Of a stretch of 64,000 bases of DNA, positions 11,704 through 23,240 are shown one piece after another. The position numbers and the translations under genes were made by a program. Positions within the stretch are counted from its first letter, which is position 1. Each line of letters begins with the position of its first letter. Under the pieces are notes generated by a model. The model ran no database searches. It was not told where the DNA came from and saw only the letters and a list, made by a program, of their open reading frames with translations. The DNA comes from Mucor racemosus (taxonomy: Eukaryota; Mucoromycota; Mucoromycetes; Mucorales; Mucoraceae): positions 868,001 through 932,000 of the forward strand of contig JAPEHQ010000020.1 of assembly GCA_027405735.1 (NCBI GenBank). The letters are read 5' to 3'.

Positions 11704-13341
11704 TATATTAAGTCTTCACATTAAATAATAATAAATAAAGTATATCCACTACGTTCTACCCTAAAAAAATTTTCCGAAAAAAAATGAACCTTTTAAGAAT
11801 TGTTTAGTACGAAATATTGGTTCAACGTCAAAAATATATTAAACTCGTAAATGTAATTAGCAATGTTTTATTTTGTGGTATTTTTTAATTTTTAGATGTT
11901 TTTACAAATTGTGTAGTTATCTTGCTAAAAGTAAGATTTCTGTTATTTCAGGAAATGTCAAAAATATTGGCTTGTTATCTCAAAATAAACGCTACCATCA
12001 GCAAGCCAGCATTATTTAAATCATATGTCTTCGATATATATCTTAGTAAAAAGTCTCATTTTTCCCATGAAAAATTCAATTTTATGATTTTTGAGATTTT
12101 GGATGAGGGATCATAAGGCAAAAATTGAGATAAAAATAAAGTCTAGGAAAAATTACGAAATTACATTAGAATGAATGTCTGAATCGGCGGCATTCATTTG
12201 GTACCATTTTCAACGATGGAAATGGCCGTAAACTATCGGAATGACGCATTCGAAGCTATAATTTAGGCCAATTTGGCTGAATTCGTGGGTTTTAAGATAC
12301 TTTACGTATTCTTTTTGTCAAATTTAGGCGCATTCATGAATATGATGTTAGTTCTCCTAACACCCTAGAGCTAAAAACTGCTAAAAAGATTGAAGGAGCC
12401 ATGATTTAGTTGTATATATTCAAGTTCAATTACAAATGTTTGTATTACAAAATTATGGTTGAAACTCAATAACCTTCAAATAAAAGAGCTTCAATTGATA
12501 GCTTAGGATAGCCACTATGGTGCAATTGGTCTAAAATAACATTCACAAGTGGATAGCAAATCCTTGAAAATCAAATAGCACTAGAATCAAAGTAAACAAT
12601 TAATCGCAATACACATCTCAAGCGCTTCTTGAGATTGATTTCCCACATTTTTGGCAAAATGAAAGCATTAAAAATCAGACTAAGCATTATCCAAGTAAAA
12701 TAGCCATGTATATCTTGGAAAATAAGCAGCTTATAAAACGCATTACATTCAATAATTCTCAATATTCTCAAAAAAAAAATTATAGGGGCTTTACACTTGA
12801 AATTTAGACGTTTTTATTATTATTTTGAACGAAACAGAAATAAAATTTAGACAAAATAAAGATAAAAATTTGTATGAAATGAGAATAAGATTTTAGATAA
12901 AGTCAGTGTCAAATTCACACTAAAATGATTTTGATTTGAGATAAGTATGTAGATTCAATCAAGCAATGTATTTCTGGATCATCATCTTCTTCTTCTTAAT
13001 TTAATCCCCGAACTTTGGTAATGATAAAAATTGCAACAGATGGAAACAAATGCAAGCATTTACATAAAACCAGTACATAGTTGTAAGATATTTATCATAC
13101 ATCGACTGCTTTGATACCCGGTAGGTGCCAATTTATGTATTAAAAACCTCATATTGTACATCGCCTCCACACGTAAGGGCAGTTTTTTATCCTTTTTTTC
13201 TTCTTTTTTTTCTACATCCCATCATCTGCAACAATCGATAATGTTCAGATCCTTAATTTTAAATAAAATTCAAGCAGTAAGGACGAGCAGAGATTCAGAT
13301 ATGAAGTATAAAATCTTTGAAAAACAGTTTATTTTTTACAA
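11704..13341. other. Intergenic, nothing recognised
   Basis: AT-rich DNA; short frames at 11922 and 12571 have no protein-like features. Confidence 0.5.
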
Positions 13342-13767
13342 GCATTATTGACTTAGGGGAGAGACTGCAGTCGACACGCAAGGACTGTAAAGAAATTGGC
13401 CACTATAGAAAGAAACACTACAAATGTAGACTTTATAAAGAAGACAAAGCAGATGATGATGAGTACAACATAAAGTAAATTATAGATTCTCTAATTCTTT
13501 TGATAGTTGGCACAAGTAAGAAGTGACAAAGTTCAGCGATCAAGGATGTCAAGGGAGAAGCAAAACGCCAGAATTTGTAATTTATGCTATGAAGACTCTT
13601 TAAAAAAGGTGGATGGTGTCAAAGGTTCCAGTGTTCTTGGATGTCAAAACTGTAAAACACTGTGGCAGAGAGACATCAATGCTACCAAGGATATGCTTCT
13701 TATTTCATCATTAATATGGAGTGGTTATGATCGTCCGGAGGTGTTTTCCCCTAAGACAAGATCCTGA
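13342..13767 (+). mobile_element. Fanzor/TnpB-like remnant: zinc ribbon and RuvC-III end
   Basis: The frame 13507-13767 encodes a C-x2-C, about 23 residues, C-x2-C zinc ribbon (ICNLC ... GCQNC). It is followed at once by LWQRDINATKDM, the layout of the C-terminal zinc finger plus RuvC-III Asp motif (RD-x-NA) of TnpB and eukaryotic Fanzor nucleases. Upstream (13342-13475), in another frame and ended by a stop, lies a Cys/His motif (CKEIGHYRKKHYKC) like TE-borne zinc knuckles. The RuvC-I and RuvC-II parts and a start codon are missing, so this is a broken fragment. Family assignment rests on motif order only. Confidence 0.5.
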
Positions 13768-14336
13768 TCATACAGTTTATTTAATTTGTATCGCCATAGT
13801 AAACATGGTTCTTTTCCTTTGGGAGATTTAGATCATTACAGGTAAATTATAAATATTATTACTGTTCAACTGAAGGCTAATTTCATTTTCACTACATCCA
13901 AATTTTATCTTCATTACATTCAAACTTTATTCTCAATACATCCCCAAATTTTACTTATTTTCTCTGAATTTGTAGTAGAAATACTATGAGGAGCCAATTC
14001 AGCACAGTGGTTAAAACTCAGTTCGCGAAATAGGGTTTGTGCCATTTTTTCGTTTTTTTTGACAAAAAGCATAACTTTAAGAGGCTTTAACTACCTCGTT
14101 TTACAAGTCAAATTAAAGCTATAAAATTGAATAGTTTTTCCGGCTTCTTAGGTTTTTAATGGTAGTTTTTATATGTCTTTAGCATACCTAGAGAATGCAC
14201 GCTCCGATTTTGAAAGTTACTTTTCCGAAAAAAAGTTGTTAGGGATCTCATGTCAGTTTGCAAGATACAAAAAATCTACGTAAACTTTACAAATAGAATA
14301 CCAAACAATTTTTAAAGTCTGTTGCATTTTTTGATA

Positions 14337-14371
<35 letters not shown>

Positions 14372-15326
14372 CTGGAGCTGCGGTGTATTGTTTTTCTGTA
14401 TGTCTTTGTTGGTTTCCTTTGTTTGTACGCTTGTGGCGCGCTTTACAGTTAGACGCGCATGAACCACAAAAACACACAGTGGATTCCTTCTTTGTTACGA
14501 ATGATTGACAGGGGGATTCAAGTGATTATAAAATTGATAGCAACTTAAGATAAATAAATACTAGTAAAAAATATATCCATTCGAATAACATAATACTTAT
14601 TTTACATTAATATAATACACAACTTTGTTATGTTTTGGTATTGGTGGTTTAGAAAATGAAATACGGGAAAATATTTTATGCTTGAGAAGAGTCGGCATTT
14701 CGCATCTTGTTTGGTTTCGGTTTGAGATTGTTGAAAGCGACCAAACTCGGCACCGTCGATTTTCAAATTGTTCAAATAATAGATCAAATCCAATTTTGAG
14801 CCCATGATATAATCCACTCTTCCCAAACAACTGCTGTCACTGATGGTACATAGTTTAAGGAATTAGTTTAACTTATACTTTGTGGATTTTAACTTATCCT
14901 TCGATTGTAAGCTCTTTGCACCAAGATGTTTTACACGATGTCGTCTTTTTATTTGCTGATTTCTCGATGCTATTACCAAATATAAACACTATTGCTAAAT
15001 GTAAGTAATTTTTGATTTTATGCATAGATACATTCAGTAATTGATACAAAATATGTGTAGGGTTCGTATAATTGCGAAATTGTGGAGTAACTTTTTATTA
15101 TACACTTACTTGAAAAGGATAAATATCCATTAATTAGGATAATCATGTAGGATACTAGTCAATGATAAATCCTGAAATCATATTCATGCTTCACAAACAA
15201 GCTTTATAGTGGTAGTTTGGTTACACCGTTTACCAATTATATAAATATGGCTTGCAACTCTAATTTTTATCAGAACTATCTTTTTTCTTTATACAACGCT
15301 TTGATTGAGACATAACTAAAGTGAAA
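13768..15326. other. Intergenic, nothing recognised
   Basis: AT-rich with a 28-nt poly-T run at about 14341-14368. Overlapping frames near 14597-14830 on both strands lack protein-like features. Confidence 0.5.
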
Positions 15327-17137
15327 ATGAAAAATAAACGCGATTTATCGGTAAAAAAATCAAAGAAAATGCAGATGGATACAATTTTCAATAGTAAAAA
15401 TACGAAATTCAAAGTAAAAGAGGAAGATGTAATCAAAGACATCAGAATACACGATGCTCAAACTGAAATCGTATCAACGCCAAAAATAGAATTATCTGTT
15501 TATCCCCAAAAACAATTATTCTACCAGCAATGAAGAGATGGATTCTAATGTTAAACAAGAGGATTCATCAAAACCCGAGATCAAATTAAGTGAAATGACA
15601 GGTCAGTTGATACAACCTCACAAAAGGTTTAGTTTACTAAAGAATCAATAATTTATAGACAATTGTTATTATTATTATCATTGTCGTATTTGCAATAAAA
15701 AGATGCCCGATTTTGTATCATTGATAGAACATCGCAAATCAATCCATAATATGCCATACAAGGGCGTATCTATTAAACATCTCGAGCTGGAGCCTGACAT
15801 ATTCGATGTCAATAATTACTGTCGAGTTTGTGAACTAAAAAGTAGATCAATATCAGATTATCGAAAGCATTTAAGACTAGTTCATCATACAATACTAACG
15901 CCGTTGAAAGATTTACCGAAAAATTGCATTGCTCCTGATATCAATGACCCTAACATGTATTGCTGTTCATGTAGGAAATCATTTAGTACTCAACAGACTT
16001 ATCGTACCCATTTAAAGTATACCCACAAGATAAAACTGGCTCCAGTAATCAAGAAAAATCATATTATAAAAAACCCTGATATTCTTCCAGAATGGGATAA
16101 TCCAAATAATTACTGTAGATCTTGTGAATTTACATTCAAAGGTAAATCTGCATTTCGCAGGCATTGCAAATTGAAGCATGGTATAAAACCACCCACAGTT
16201 GAACGCCCTGACATGCGTGATCCAAACTTTTATTGTAAAGTTTGTAACATCACATTTATAAGTCGGATATCCTATAAAACCCATTGTGGTATTATTCACC
16301 CTAAATATCATTTTTCATGCAGAATAGTAGATCCTGATGTTCTTCCCGAACTTTCAGATCCCAATAACTATTGTAGGGCATGCAAAAAGAAATTCCGCAA
16401 CAAACATAGTTACCAATATCATTTATGTTATTTTCATAGAATGCTTGGTGGCCCAATTGTTAAAAAAAACACATAGCCCTTAGACCTAATATTAATAACT
16501 CTAACCTCTATTGCCGTGTCTGTGATAAAAGTTTCACCAGAAAAGAAAATTTCCGACGCCATCTACTGCGTGTTCATCCTTTGGGTAAACAAACTGAAAA
16601 GGAAGATGGCGTGCAACCTGATGTTAACGATCCCAACTGATATTGTCGTGTCTGTAAAAAAACATACAAAAGTAATCGCCATTATATGTCCACAAAATGG
16701 CTTTAAAGCATTTATCAAACACACGGTATAATCCCAATTTCGCACCTGATCCTCTTGACCCCAATTTCTTTTGTCGTGTATGCAAAAAAACCAAGAAGTC
16801 TTTAGGTTACTATCGTCAACATTGCAGAGAAATACATCGTATGACATTTGATCCCGTATCATTTCCATATCCTGATGCAGTAATTGACATTAATAGTCCA
16901 AACTTCTATTGCGCAAAGTGCAACAAGCATTTGAAATCGATAAACTGTTTTCGAGGACATTTAAGACGAATACACAAGTTGGAGCCTATAAAGAGTCCTA
17001 TTGTAAATCCAAATGCAAATATTGACTTTAATAATCCCAATTTTTATTGTGCAAAGTGCGATAAACATCTCGTAACAAAAACAGGCTTTAAATATCATGT
17101 AGAAAATATTCATCAATTAGGTATTCCCATCTGCTAG
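15327..17137 (+). pseudogene. C2H2 multi-finger gene 2, decayed copy of gene 1
   Basis: Same plan as the gene at 2306-4118: exon 1 from ATG 15327 to 15601, a 57-nt phase-1 intron 15602-15658, then an eleven-finger exon ending with a matching C-terminus (TGFKYH...). At least four lesions break it. There is a frameshift in exon 1 near 15504-15512 (CCCCAAAAA). Another lies in the A8 run near 16460. An in-frame TGA sits at 16638-16640, where relatives have Tyr or Phe before YC. A further frameshift falls near 16690. Fingers 1-6 and 9-11 are intact and fingers 7-8 lie in the broken part. Two of the shifts fall in homopolymers and could be sequence errors, but the TGA and the last shift are not explained that way. 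Confidence 0.85.
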
Positions 17138-17633
17138 TAAATGAATTCAATGGAAGCAATCATGATAATAAGCAAATATATAACACAGGAAATCAATGTT
17201 AAGCATATTATAGTATTTGTAAATAAAATATCAGTAATTTTAAAAACGATATTGATTGTTCTTATAAATTTCTCTTTAAGCTGCGAATTCTTGCTATACT
17301 TCTCAAATTATTATGCATCATAAACGAGGTATCTATTAATTGAACAGTTTTGCACTACAAAGTGTTAGATTGTCGTATTTTCCATACGCCTTGGCCAGCA
17401 ATGATGATTTATTTCCATATCATTGTTGTTGATATGTATGAAAATTAGACATGTACAGTCAGTATCATCCACACTGTCTATTTATATCACATGCAGTTCA
17501 AAACCTATTTAAATATGCATAATAAATGTTGGTTACACCTCTTTTTTACGATGGAAGGTGGCTTATCTCCCATATTACAAAGGGCGTTTGATGCATTTTA
17601 TCTTCTTTACTCGCGTTAATCTATTAATCTAAA
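17138..17633. other. Intergenic between C2H2 genes 2 and 3
   Basis: Contains the presumed promoter of C2H2 gene 3. No supported feature. Confidence 0.5.
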
Positions 17634-19137
17634 ATGAAAATGAGAAGTGGAGCCAATCTCTCTCTGCTCAACATGAAGCAAGAGAAATTAATGGTTGACT
17701 TTACATTTAATGCAATTAACGATAGTATTGAATTTGCAAACGCCTCTTCAGTAGATACTAAAGGTAATATCCACCAAATAGAAAGCCCAATTAATATTTA
17801 TGTGAACCTTGAAAAACAACAAGATTTAGGCCTTGACACGTATGAGGATACCAAAAATAATCAAACACGAACAGCCGAAACATTGGACATGCAAGATAAT
17901 GGCTCGGGAAACACTCAAAGGCTTGACGTTTTCGTCAAGGAGGAAGCTGTAACAAAAAACAGAGTCTTGTTGGATGAAATTCCAGGTGAAACATAACAAT
18001 TACATAGAAAACTTCATTTTACTCATGTGTATTCAAGACGTAGGCAGTGAAATAGGATTCGACAATTACTACAATTATTATCATTGTGCCATTTGTAATC
18101 AAAAGATGGCGGATTTACCTTCTGTATTAGAGCATCGCGAATCAGTTCATGATATCAAACATACTGGAACATCCTTAAAGCATATTCATTTGGAACCTGA
18201 CATGCTTGATCCCAAAAACCGTTGTCGAACTTGTGAAACGAAATATATAAGTCGTAGTAGATTTCGAGCACATTTAAAGGGTATTCATTTTATGAAACTT
18301 ACGCCATTAAAAGATATACCAAAGAAAATTATTGCCCCTGATCCCAACGATCCCAACCTCTATTGTCGTTCTTGCAACAAAACTTATATATCTGAATTAA
18401 CTTTTCGCCATCATTTAAAAACTACTCACAAGCTGAAATTGCGTCGAGCCATCAACAAACCACGCAGAATAAAGAACCCTCATCTTTTGCCTGACGTGAA
18501 TGATCCAAACTATTACTGTCGAGCTTGCGACTTCACATTCAAACACAAGTTTTCTTATTTTAGACATTGCAATCTTAAACATCATGTAAAGCGACCAAAA
18601 AATTTACGCCCAGATCCGAATGATCCCAATTATTATTGTAGAGTATGCAATATTAATCTCGAGAAAAAAGGGCTCTACAGAAGCCATTGTCGATTTGTTC
18701 ATCCAGTTAGCTGTAAATCAGGCATTGTTAACCCGAATGTGGTTCCCAATGTTACTGATCCTAATCATTACTGTATATCATGTGAAAGGAAATTCGGCAA
18801 CAAGTATTATTATCGAAAGCATCTTTATCATGCACATGGAATGCGGGATATTCCAGGTATGAGGAAAAAGCCAAAGGATATTGCACCCGATGTTGATGAC
18901 CCTAATTTTTACTGTCGCTCCTGCGAGAAAAAATTAGCTAGCAAGGGTTCTTATCAAACCCATCTTTTGTCAATTCATTCTATAGGCCTTTTGCCTCCAC
19001 CGGAAGGTATTTTGGCGCCTGATGTTGACGATCCCAATGCTTTCTGTCGTATTTGCAAAAGAAAATATAAACATAGAGGAGCCTACCGAAGTCATCTTAA
19101 AAAAGTTCACAAAATGTTTTTGCAACCTTTAAATTAA
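17634..19137 (+). CDS. C2H2 multi-finger protein 3 (8 fingers), 483 aa
   Basis: Exon 1 17634-17985, intron 17986-18037 (GTGAAA...TTCAAG, phase 1), exon 2 18038-19137. The intron sits at the same place as in genes 1 and 2, just before finger 1 (YYHCAIC). Eight C-x2-C-x12-H-x4-H fingers follow, almost all introduced by DPN-x-[YF]-C. Exon 1 differs from gene 1 but keeps Lys-Glu motifs (MKQEK, VKEE). The protein stops after finger 8, where its relatives have eleven, and finger remnants continue behind the stop. It therefore looks like a shortened family member. Role is unknown. Confidence 0.87.
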
Positions 19138-19155
19138 AACCTCGATTTATTTTTA

Positions 19156-19593
19156 TTTTATTGTCGTATATGTGTAAAAGAAATAAACATATGTTAAATG
19201 TATTATCAGATCAATTACAGTAATCGACATTAATCTAAATGATTATTTATAAAGAACTCGCTTATTCCTAATAATCCAAACTGTTTATATCGTGTATATA
19301 TATATATATACACAACAAATTACATTACTTGAACCAATTATCATAACCATTTTTGTATAACACACAAAATGAAATTAGATCCTGTACCATTAGGTGGTTA
19401 TTTGCGCGACATTATATTGCTTTATCCTTCTGATAGTAATTTCGATTGCGGTGTATGCAAAATTTCTTTGAAAACACGTTTTTATTATCGCTTGCATTAT
19501 GCAAAAGATCATCATATGAAGATTTCCTGCACAATTTCTCATGTACAAATACTCTTCAAAAATGCCAATACATTACATTTTAAATATATTTGA
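19156..19593 (+). pseudogene. Finger debris downstream of C2H2 gene 3
   Basis: Behind the stop of gene 3 are a piece reading FYCRICVK (about 19156-19180), a piece reading PNNPNCLYRV (about 19268-19297), and a 75-codon frame (19369-19593). That frame contains one intact-looking finger, CGVC...H..DHH, after a KLDPV linker like the one in gene 1. These are most simply the lost fingers 9-11 of gene 3. Confidence 0.6.
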
Positions 19594-19665
19594 ATTCGTT
19601 TATTGATTACCAATATTGTCACCACACTAGAAATGCATATTTTCTTGACCGGAATAGTTACCAAA

Positions 19666-20811
19666 TTACTGTACATACACATTAAATGGCAATTTGAGTC
19701 GATTCAAGTAGTTGCAAACGAAATTCTTTGCAAAATAATCGTTCATTGCAATTGCCATTGTTCTTTCTTTGTACCCTGTATGTGTGGAGTACGATATAAA
19801 CGGTTGAGTATGGATTGTTGTATGGAAAAACACCAATTTATTATTCCAGTCTTCTTTTTGCAAAGGAATTGTATTGAAAATAAACTTGAGATACGTAAAT
19901 AAATTTTCGTCTTTAAAGTTCTTTATGCATAGTTTGCTATCGCTCCGTTTATTTATCCATGATATAATATCTCTGATTGCATAAAGTTTATCCAATGATT
20001 GAGAATTTGTTATTCTGTCAAAGACGCTCATTGTTATTTTTTCAACGTTGATAAACTTGTAAAGAAATTTGTTCAAATCTACATAGTTGAGCCCGTGTTC
20101 CAACTTTGTTGATATCTCCAGTTCTCTTAATGAAGGGTATTCTTCCATTAATTCAGGAGATTCTACTAGTGGAGACGTCAATCTAAATTTCAAATACTGA
20201 AGTCGAGCGCTAGTTTTCAATACAGAACAAATCACATTCAGTGGTTGACTACAAGTGCCAAGCATCAATCTAGTTAAATTGGGGAAACCGTGATTTAACA
20301 CAAGTTCCTGGTTTGATTGATGATCTTGCAAATTAAGTTCAGTCAATGATTGATGAAATCTTCTAGCACAAAGATGATAGTAAATGCCATAATCATTCAA
20401 AGGAATTGATTCTAGCTTCTCGAGCTGTATATCTTCAGGCAAAGATGAAAGTGATTGCAATATAGAATTACTAATGACATTATTGCTGCTAATTGATCGT
20501 ATATTACAACAATACTGAAGTAAGGTTCGAACGTTTACAATAAAGGTGTGAATGCTGAATACTTGGGAAATGTTAAAATGAATACTTTCAACCAGTAAGC
20601 CATATGAAAATATGCTATACTGAGAGGTCTGAATAAACCTTGTAAATTGATAGAGGCTTTTTTCTGTTTGGAAATCAATGTTTTTGTAAGGCTTTAATTC
20701 AACATCTTGGTGCCATTTACGACATACAAGCTGACACTCTGCAAGGTCTGTTGAACGTAAGTTTACGAATACTGTTTCCAGTAGCTCGAGTGGTAACTCG
20801 TTGATTGACAT
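19666..20811 (-). CDS. F-box protein with leucine-rich C-terminal part, 381 aa
   Basis: Single exon. Residues 2-45 form an F-box (NELPLELLETVFVNL, then LAECQLVCRKWH), which binds Skp1 in SCF ubiquitin ligases. The rest has irregular leucine-rich segments (LTELNLQ, LTRLMLGTC, LQYLKFRL, LRELEIS), typical of fungal F-box/LRR proteins whose target is unknown. The start is the first Met and gives the full F-box. The gene is convergent with the C2H2 debris; its stop lies 73 bp from it. Confidence 0.87.
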   Translation of the reverse strand: MSINELPLELLETVFVNLRSTDLAECQLVCRKWHQDVELKPYKNIDFQTEKSLYQFTRFIQTSQYSIFSYGLLVESIHFNISQVFSIHTFIVNVRTLLQYCCNIRSISSNNVISNSILQSLSSLPEDIQLEKLESIPLNDYGIYYHLCARRFHQSLTELNLQDHQSNQELVLNHGFPNLTRLMLGTCSQPLNVICSVLKTSARLQYLKFRLTSPLVESPELMEEYPSLRELEISTKLEHGLNYVDLNKFLYKFINVEKITMSVFDRITNSQSLDKLYAIRDIISWINKRSDSKLCIKNFKDENLFTYLKFIFNTIPLQKEDWNNKLVFFHTTIHTQPFISYSTHTGYKERTMAIAMNDYFAKNFVCNYLNRLKLPFNVYVQ

Positions 20812-21559
20812 TTAAAGTAATCTGAGGTTCAGATTGAATTGAAAGAAAAGATGAAAGGAGGTCAATAATGATGCGCTTTAATAAATATTATTTTGAGTGT
20901 GTACATTTAGAAATACATATGACATTGTTTGGCATCAGTTTTATGACTATATATCAGTCCATATTTATGTATATATACCTGCATACACTGAATGTTTTAT
21001 TGATATTGGTAAACCAAATCCTGGGACGCTATTTATCTGTCAAAATTTTCCAACTGTATCGAATACTGACTGTAAGCTTTAAATATTTAGTTTGTTTTAT
21101 TATGATATGTATTACTTCAAGAACTGAAATTTGCTTGTAATTTTGATTATGTCCATCACTTTTCTGCATACAATAGCTGAAATAAATAACAATTTTATGC
21201 CAAACAGTTCTTTAAAAAGAAAGTGTATGAATGATAAAATAAACCTTGTGCACAAACATTTTAACGGTATATATACGTACATATGCATATTGTTAGGTAG
21301 TGAAATTTTCTTACTCAAAGGTATATATGTACCGGATATATTCTTGTTAGCTCCGTATAATTTAACGCTCATTCAAAGATGAGATGCTCACACCCAAACA
21401 TGGATACTTTAGACTTTTCTTCTATTTAAGAGTCTTGATTCTGCACTCAAAATATTGCTGGACTAAATAGGTGAGGCCCTTGAAAACACACATTGATATT
21501 TTTAAGATTAGGCACACAAACTAACCAACAGGGAATAGTCAAGTGAACGACAAAGTGGT
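20812..21559. other. Intergenic, nothing recognised
   Basis: Upstream region of the F-box gene. Frames at 20868 and 21112-21382 overlap on both strands and are not protein-like. Confidence 0.5.
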
Positions 21560-23060
21560 GAATTTTCTCGGCCTAAAAATATAATTTATTTACCAAGCAA
21601 TTCCAGCTTTTTTTTTTACTTCACCGCAAATAATCCAATATTATGGACAATGGTTGATCGTAAAACAAAAGTCTCTACATCAAAAAGAATGAAAAATGGC
21701 ATTTTTTTTTACGATAAAAATAGTGGTATATGAAAAAATCTATTCTACTTTTAACTCCTTTTGCTTCTTGTCGTTTGAGTACGTTATATTTAAAAAGCTA
21801 ATTTTCAAAATTTCCCAACCTCAAAAATCAGAGTCTGTCCTCTTTTCTATAACTAATGTCATATAAAACATGTTTTAGAGTATACCCTACACTTTACAAA
21901 ATATAGATAAATTGGTCGCATTATTCAACCTATTCCTAAATTTGTTTTAAATCTCACAAAAGTCTCAAAAACATACAAAATTCGCGGTTTTTTCTTGAAA
22001 ACTGGGTCTCGCTTTTTATCTCTGCTCTACTTTTTTTTTCACTAAATAACACCAGGAAACAAGTATATGCCAATGTACCTGAGACGTTCAATTTTAATCC
22101 AAAAATAAGTATCCAAAAATAACCTATCTTTTGCTGTTAGTATTACTTTTTCAGTTCTAATGTTTCAAATTTCACACTTATTTCACTGCTAAAAATTAAA
22201 CACTTTGGGGCCTCATATCTCTACAAAAAATTAAGCTATACTAAGAACTTTAAATAATAAAACATACTTGTTTTGAAGCGCTTTATGATATATTTAAGCA
22301 TGAAAAAATTTTGAGCACTTTTATTTTTTTTCATTTTTTTTAACATTTCTGTAGTATATTTCAAAGTATCCAATAAATTGAGCAGTATAATTTTCACATT
22401 TATTTCATCAACCACGTTAAGAGCTTCCGGATCCAATTTAGTTTTTTTCAAAATATTGATTTTTCGTGGAGATATCCTCAAAAATGTATATAAAGAGATA
22501 CTATCGCTTCCAGCTTCAATTTTTCCCTTATGTACCCTCATCCTAAATTCTGAATTTGAAAAAAATTGGTCAAAAACCTCGTTTTCTCTACGAACAATAC
22601 AGCTAGAAGGTTCAACAATGGTTCGATTAATAGATAATTTTGTTGCGCATATGCTCCATTATTTAAATTTAGAATATGTTTATAAAAAATGACCTGTATA
22701 TTCAAAAAACTCTCAAAATTTTAATCGTATTTTATGCAAAATTTAATGTGGAATATTTGTCTGAATTTTATTTAGGTGGATGTAGAATCCAAAACTGTAC
22801 GAAAAACATTTAATACGCTAGACCACCTTACTTTGCATTTCACAAGCTATCAAACGATTTTATTTTTTTTAATCATTTTTCGTTCATTTTTCGTTCATTT
22901 TTCAAATTAATTTTGGAACCCCGTTATGATAGGTTTTAAGCTGTAATGCGAACTATAAAAGCGCGGTTGGTTAAGTGGTAAAATAATGCGAACTATTATT
23001 TGATTATCTCGATGAAAAATCAATGTTCTTTGCTGAAATGTAAGTTTTCCCTTGATTTTG
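21560..23060 (+). repeat. Dispersed repeat R1, copy A (most complete)
   Basis: About 1.5 kb of AT-rich sequence with related copies at 27990-30770 (split), 40105-41130, 49125-49920 (inverted) and 60303-60556. Shared marks include AAAACTGGGTCTC, TTTTTTTTCACTAAATAACA, CAATGTACCTGAGA, ATATTGATTTTTCG and CAAAACTGTAC. The same minus-strand frame (22236-22541 here) is present in copies A, B and C. Ends are not sharply defined and no terminal inverted repeats were seen. Confidence 0.85.
22944..22996. repeat. 13-bp direct repeats around a 27-nt tRNA-like insert
   Basis: TAATGCGAACTAT occurs at 22944-22956 and 22984-22996. Between them is a 27-nt segment containing GGTTGGTTAAGTGG, which resembles a tRNA A-box, and ending in AAAA. 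R1 copies B and C lack both the insert and the second repeat. Confidence 0.7.
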
Positions 23061-23240
23061 AAATAGTGCCAGATTGAGCTTTGTACATTTTGATATCTAC
23101 AGAGGGACCTTCTTCTTCTTTCACCTTGGAGGTTATATTTGTATTACTCGAAGCTAATTCAAAACTCATTTTGTTTGATTTAGTAACAATCACAACACGC
23201 TTATGCCTTTGCTTATTTTTTGATTTTATCTTATGACCCT
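23045..23240 (-). pseudogene. Orphan first-exon relic of the C2H2 family
   Basis: The minus strand reads a basic start KSKNKQRHKRVVIV followed by an acidic VKEEEGP motif, resembling exon 1 of C2H2 gene 1 (MKLRKRHKRAIIYIKVE). The expected ATG is ATA and no finger exon follows, since the frame runs into repeat R1. It looks like a detached, decayed exon. Confidence 0.35.

Noticed and set aside
14000..14060. CAGCACAGTGGTTAAAAC followed by GTTCGCG, resembling tRNA boxes
   Set aside because: The B-box does not match and no cloverleaf can be drawn.
14597..14830. Overlapping frames on both strands
   Set aside because: Mutual shadows in unremarkable DNA; none has conserved features.
22236..22692. 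Frames of about 100 codons on both strands
   Set aside because: They lie inside repeat R1. The opposing frames recur because the DNA is repeated. Kept only as part of the R1 finding, not as genes.
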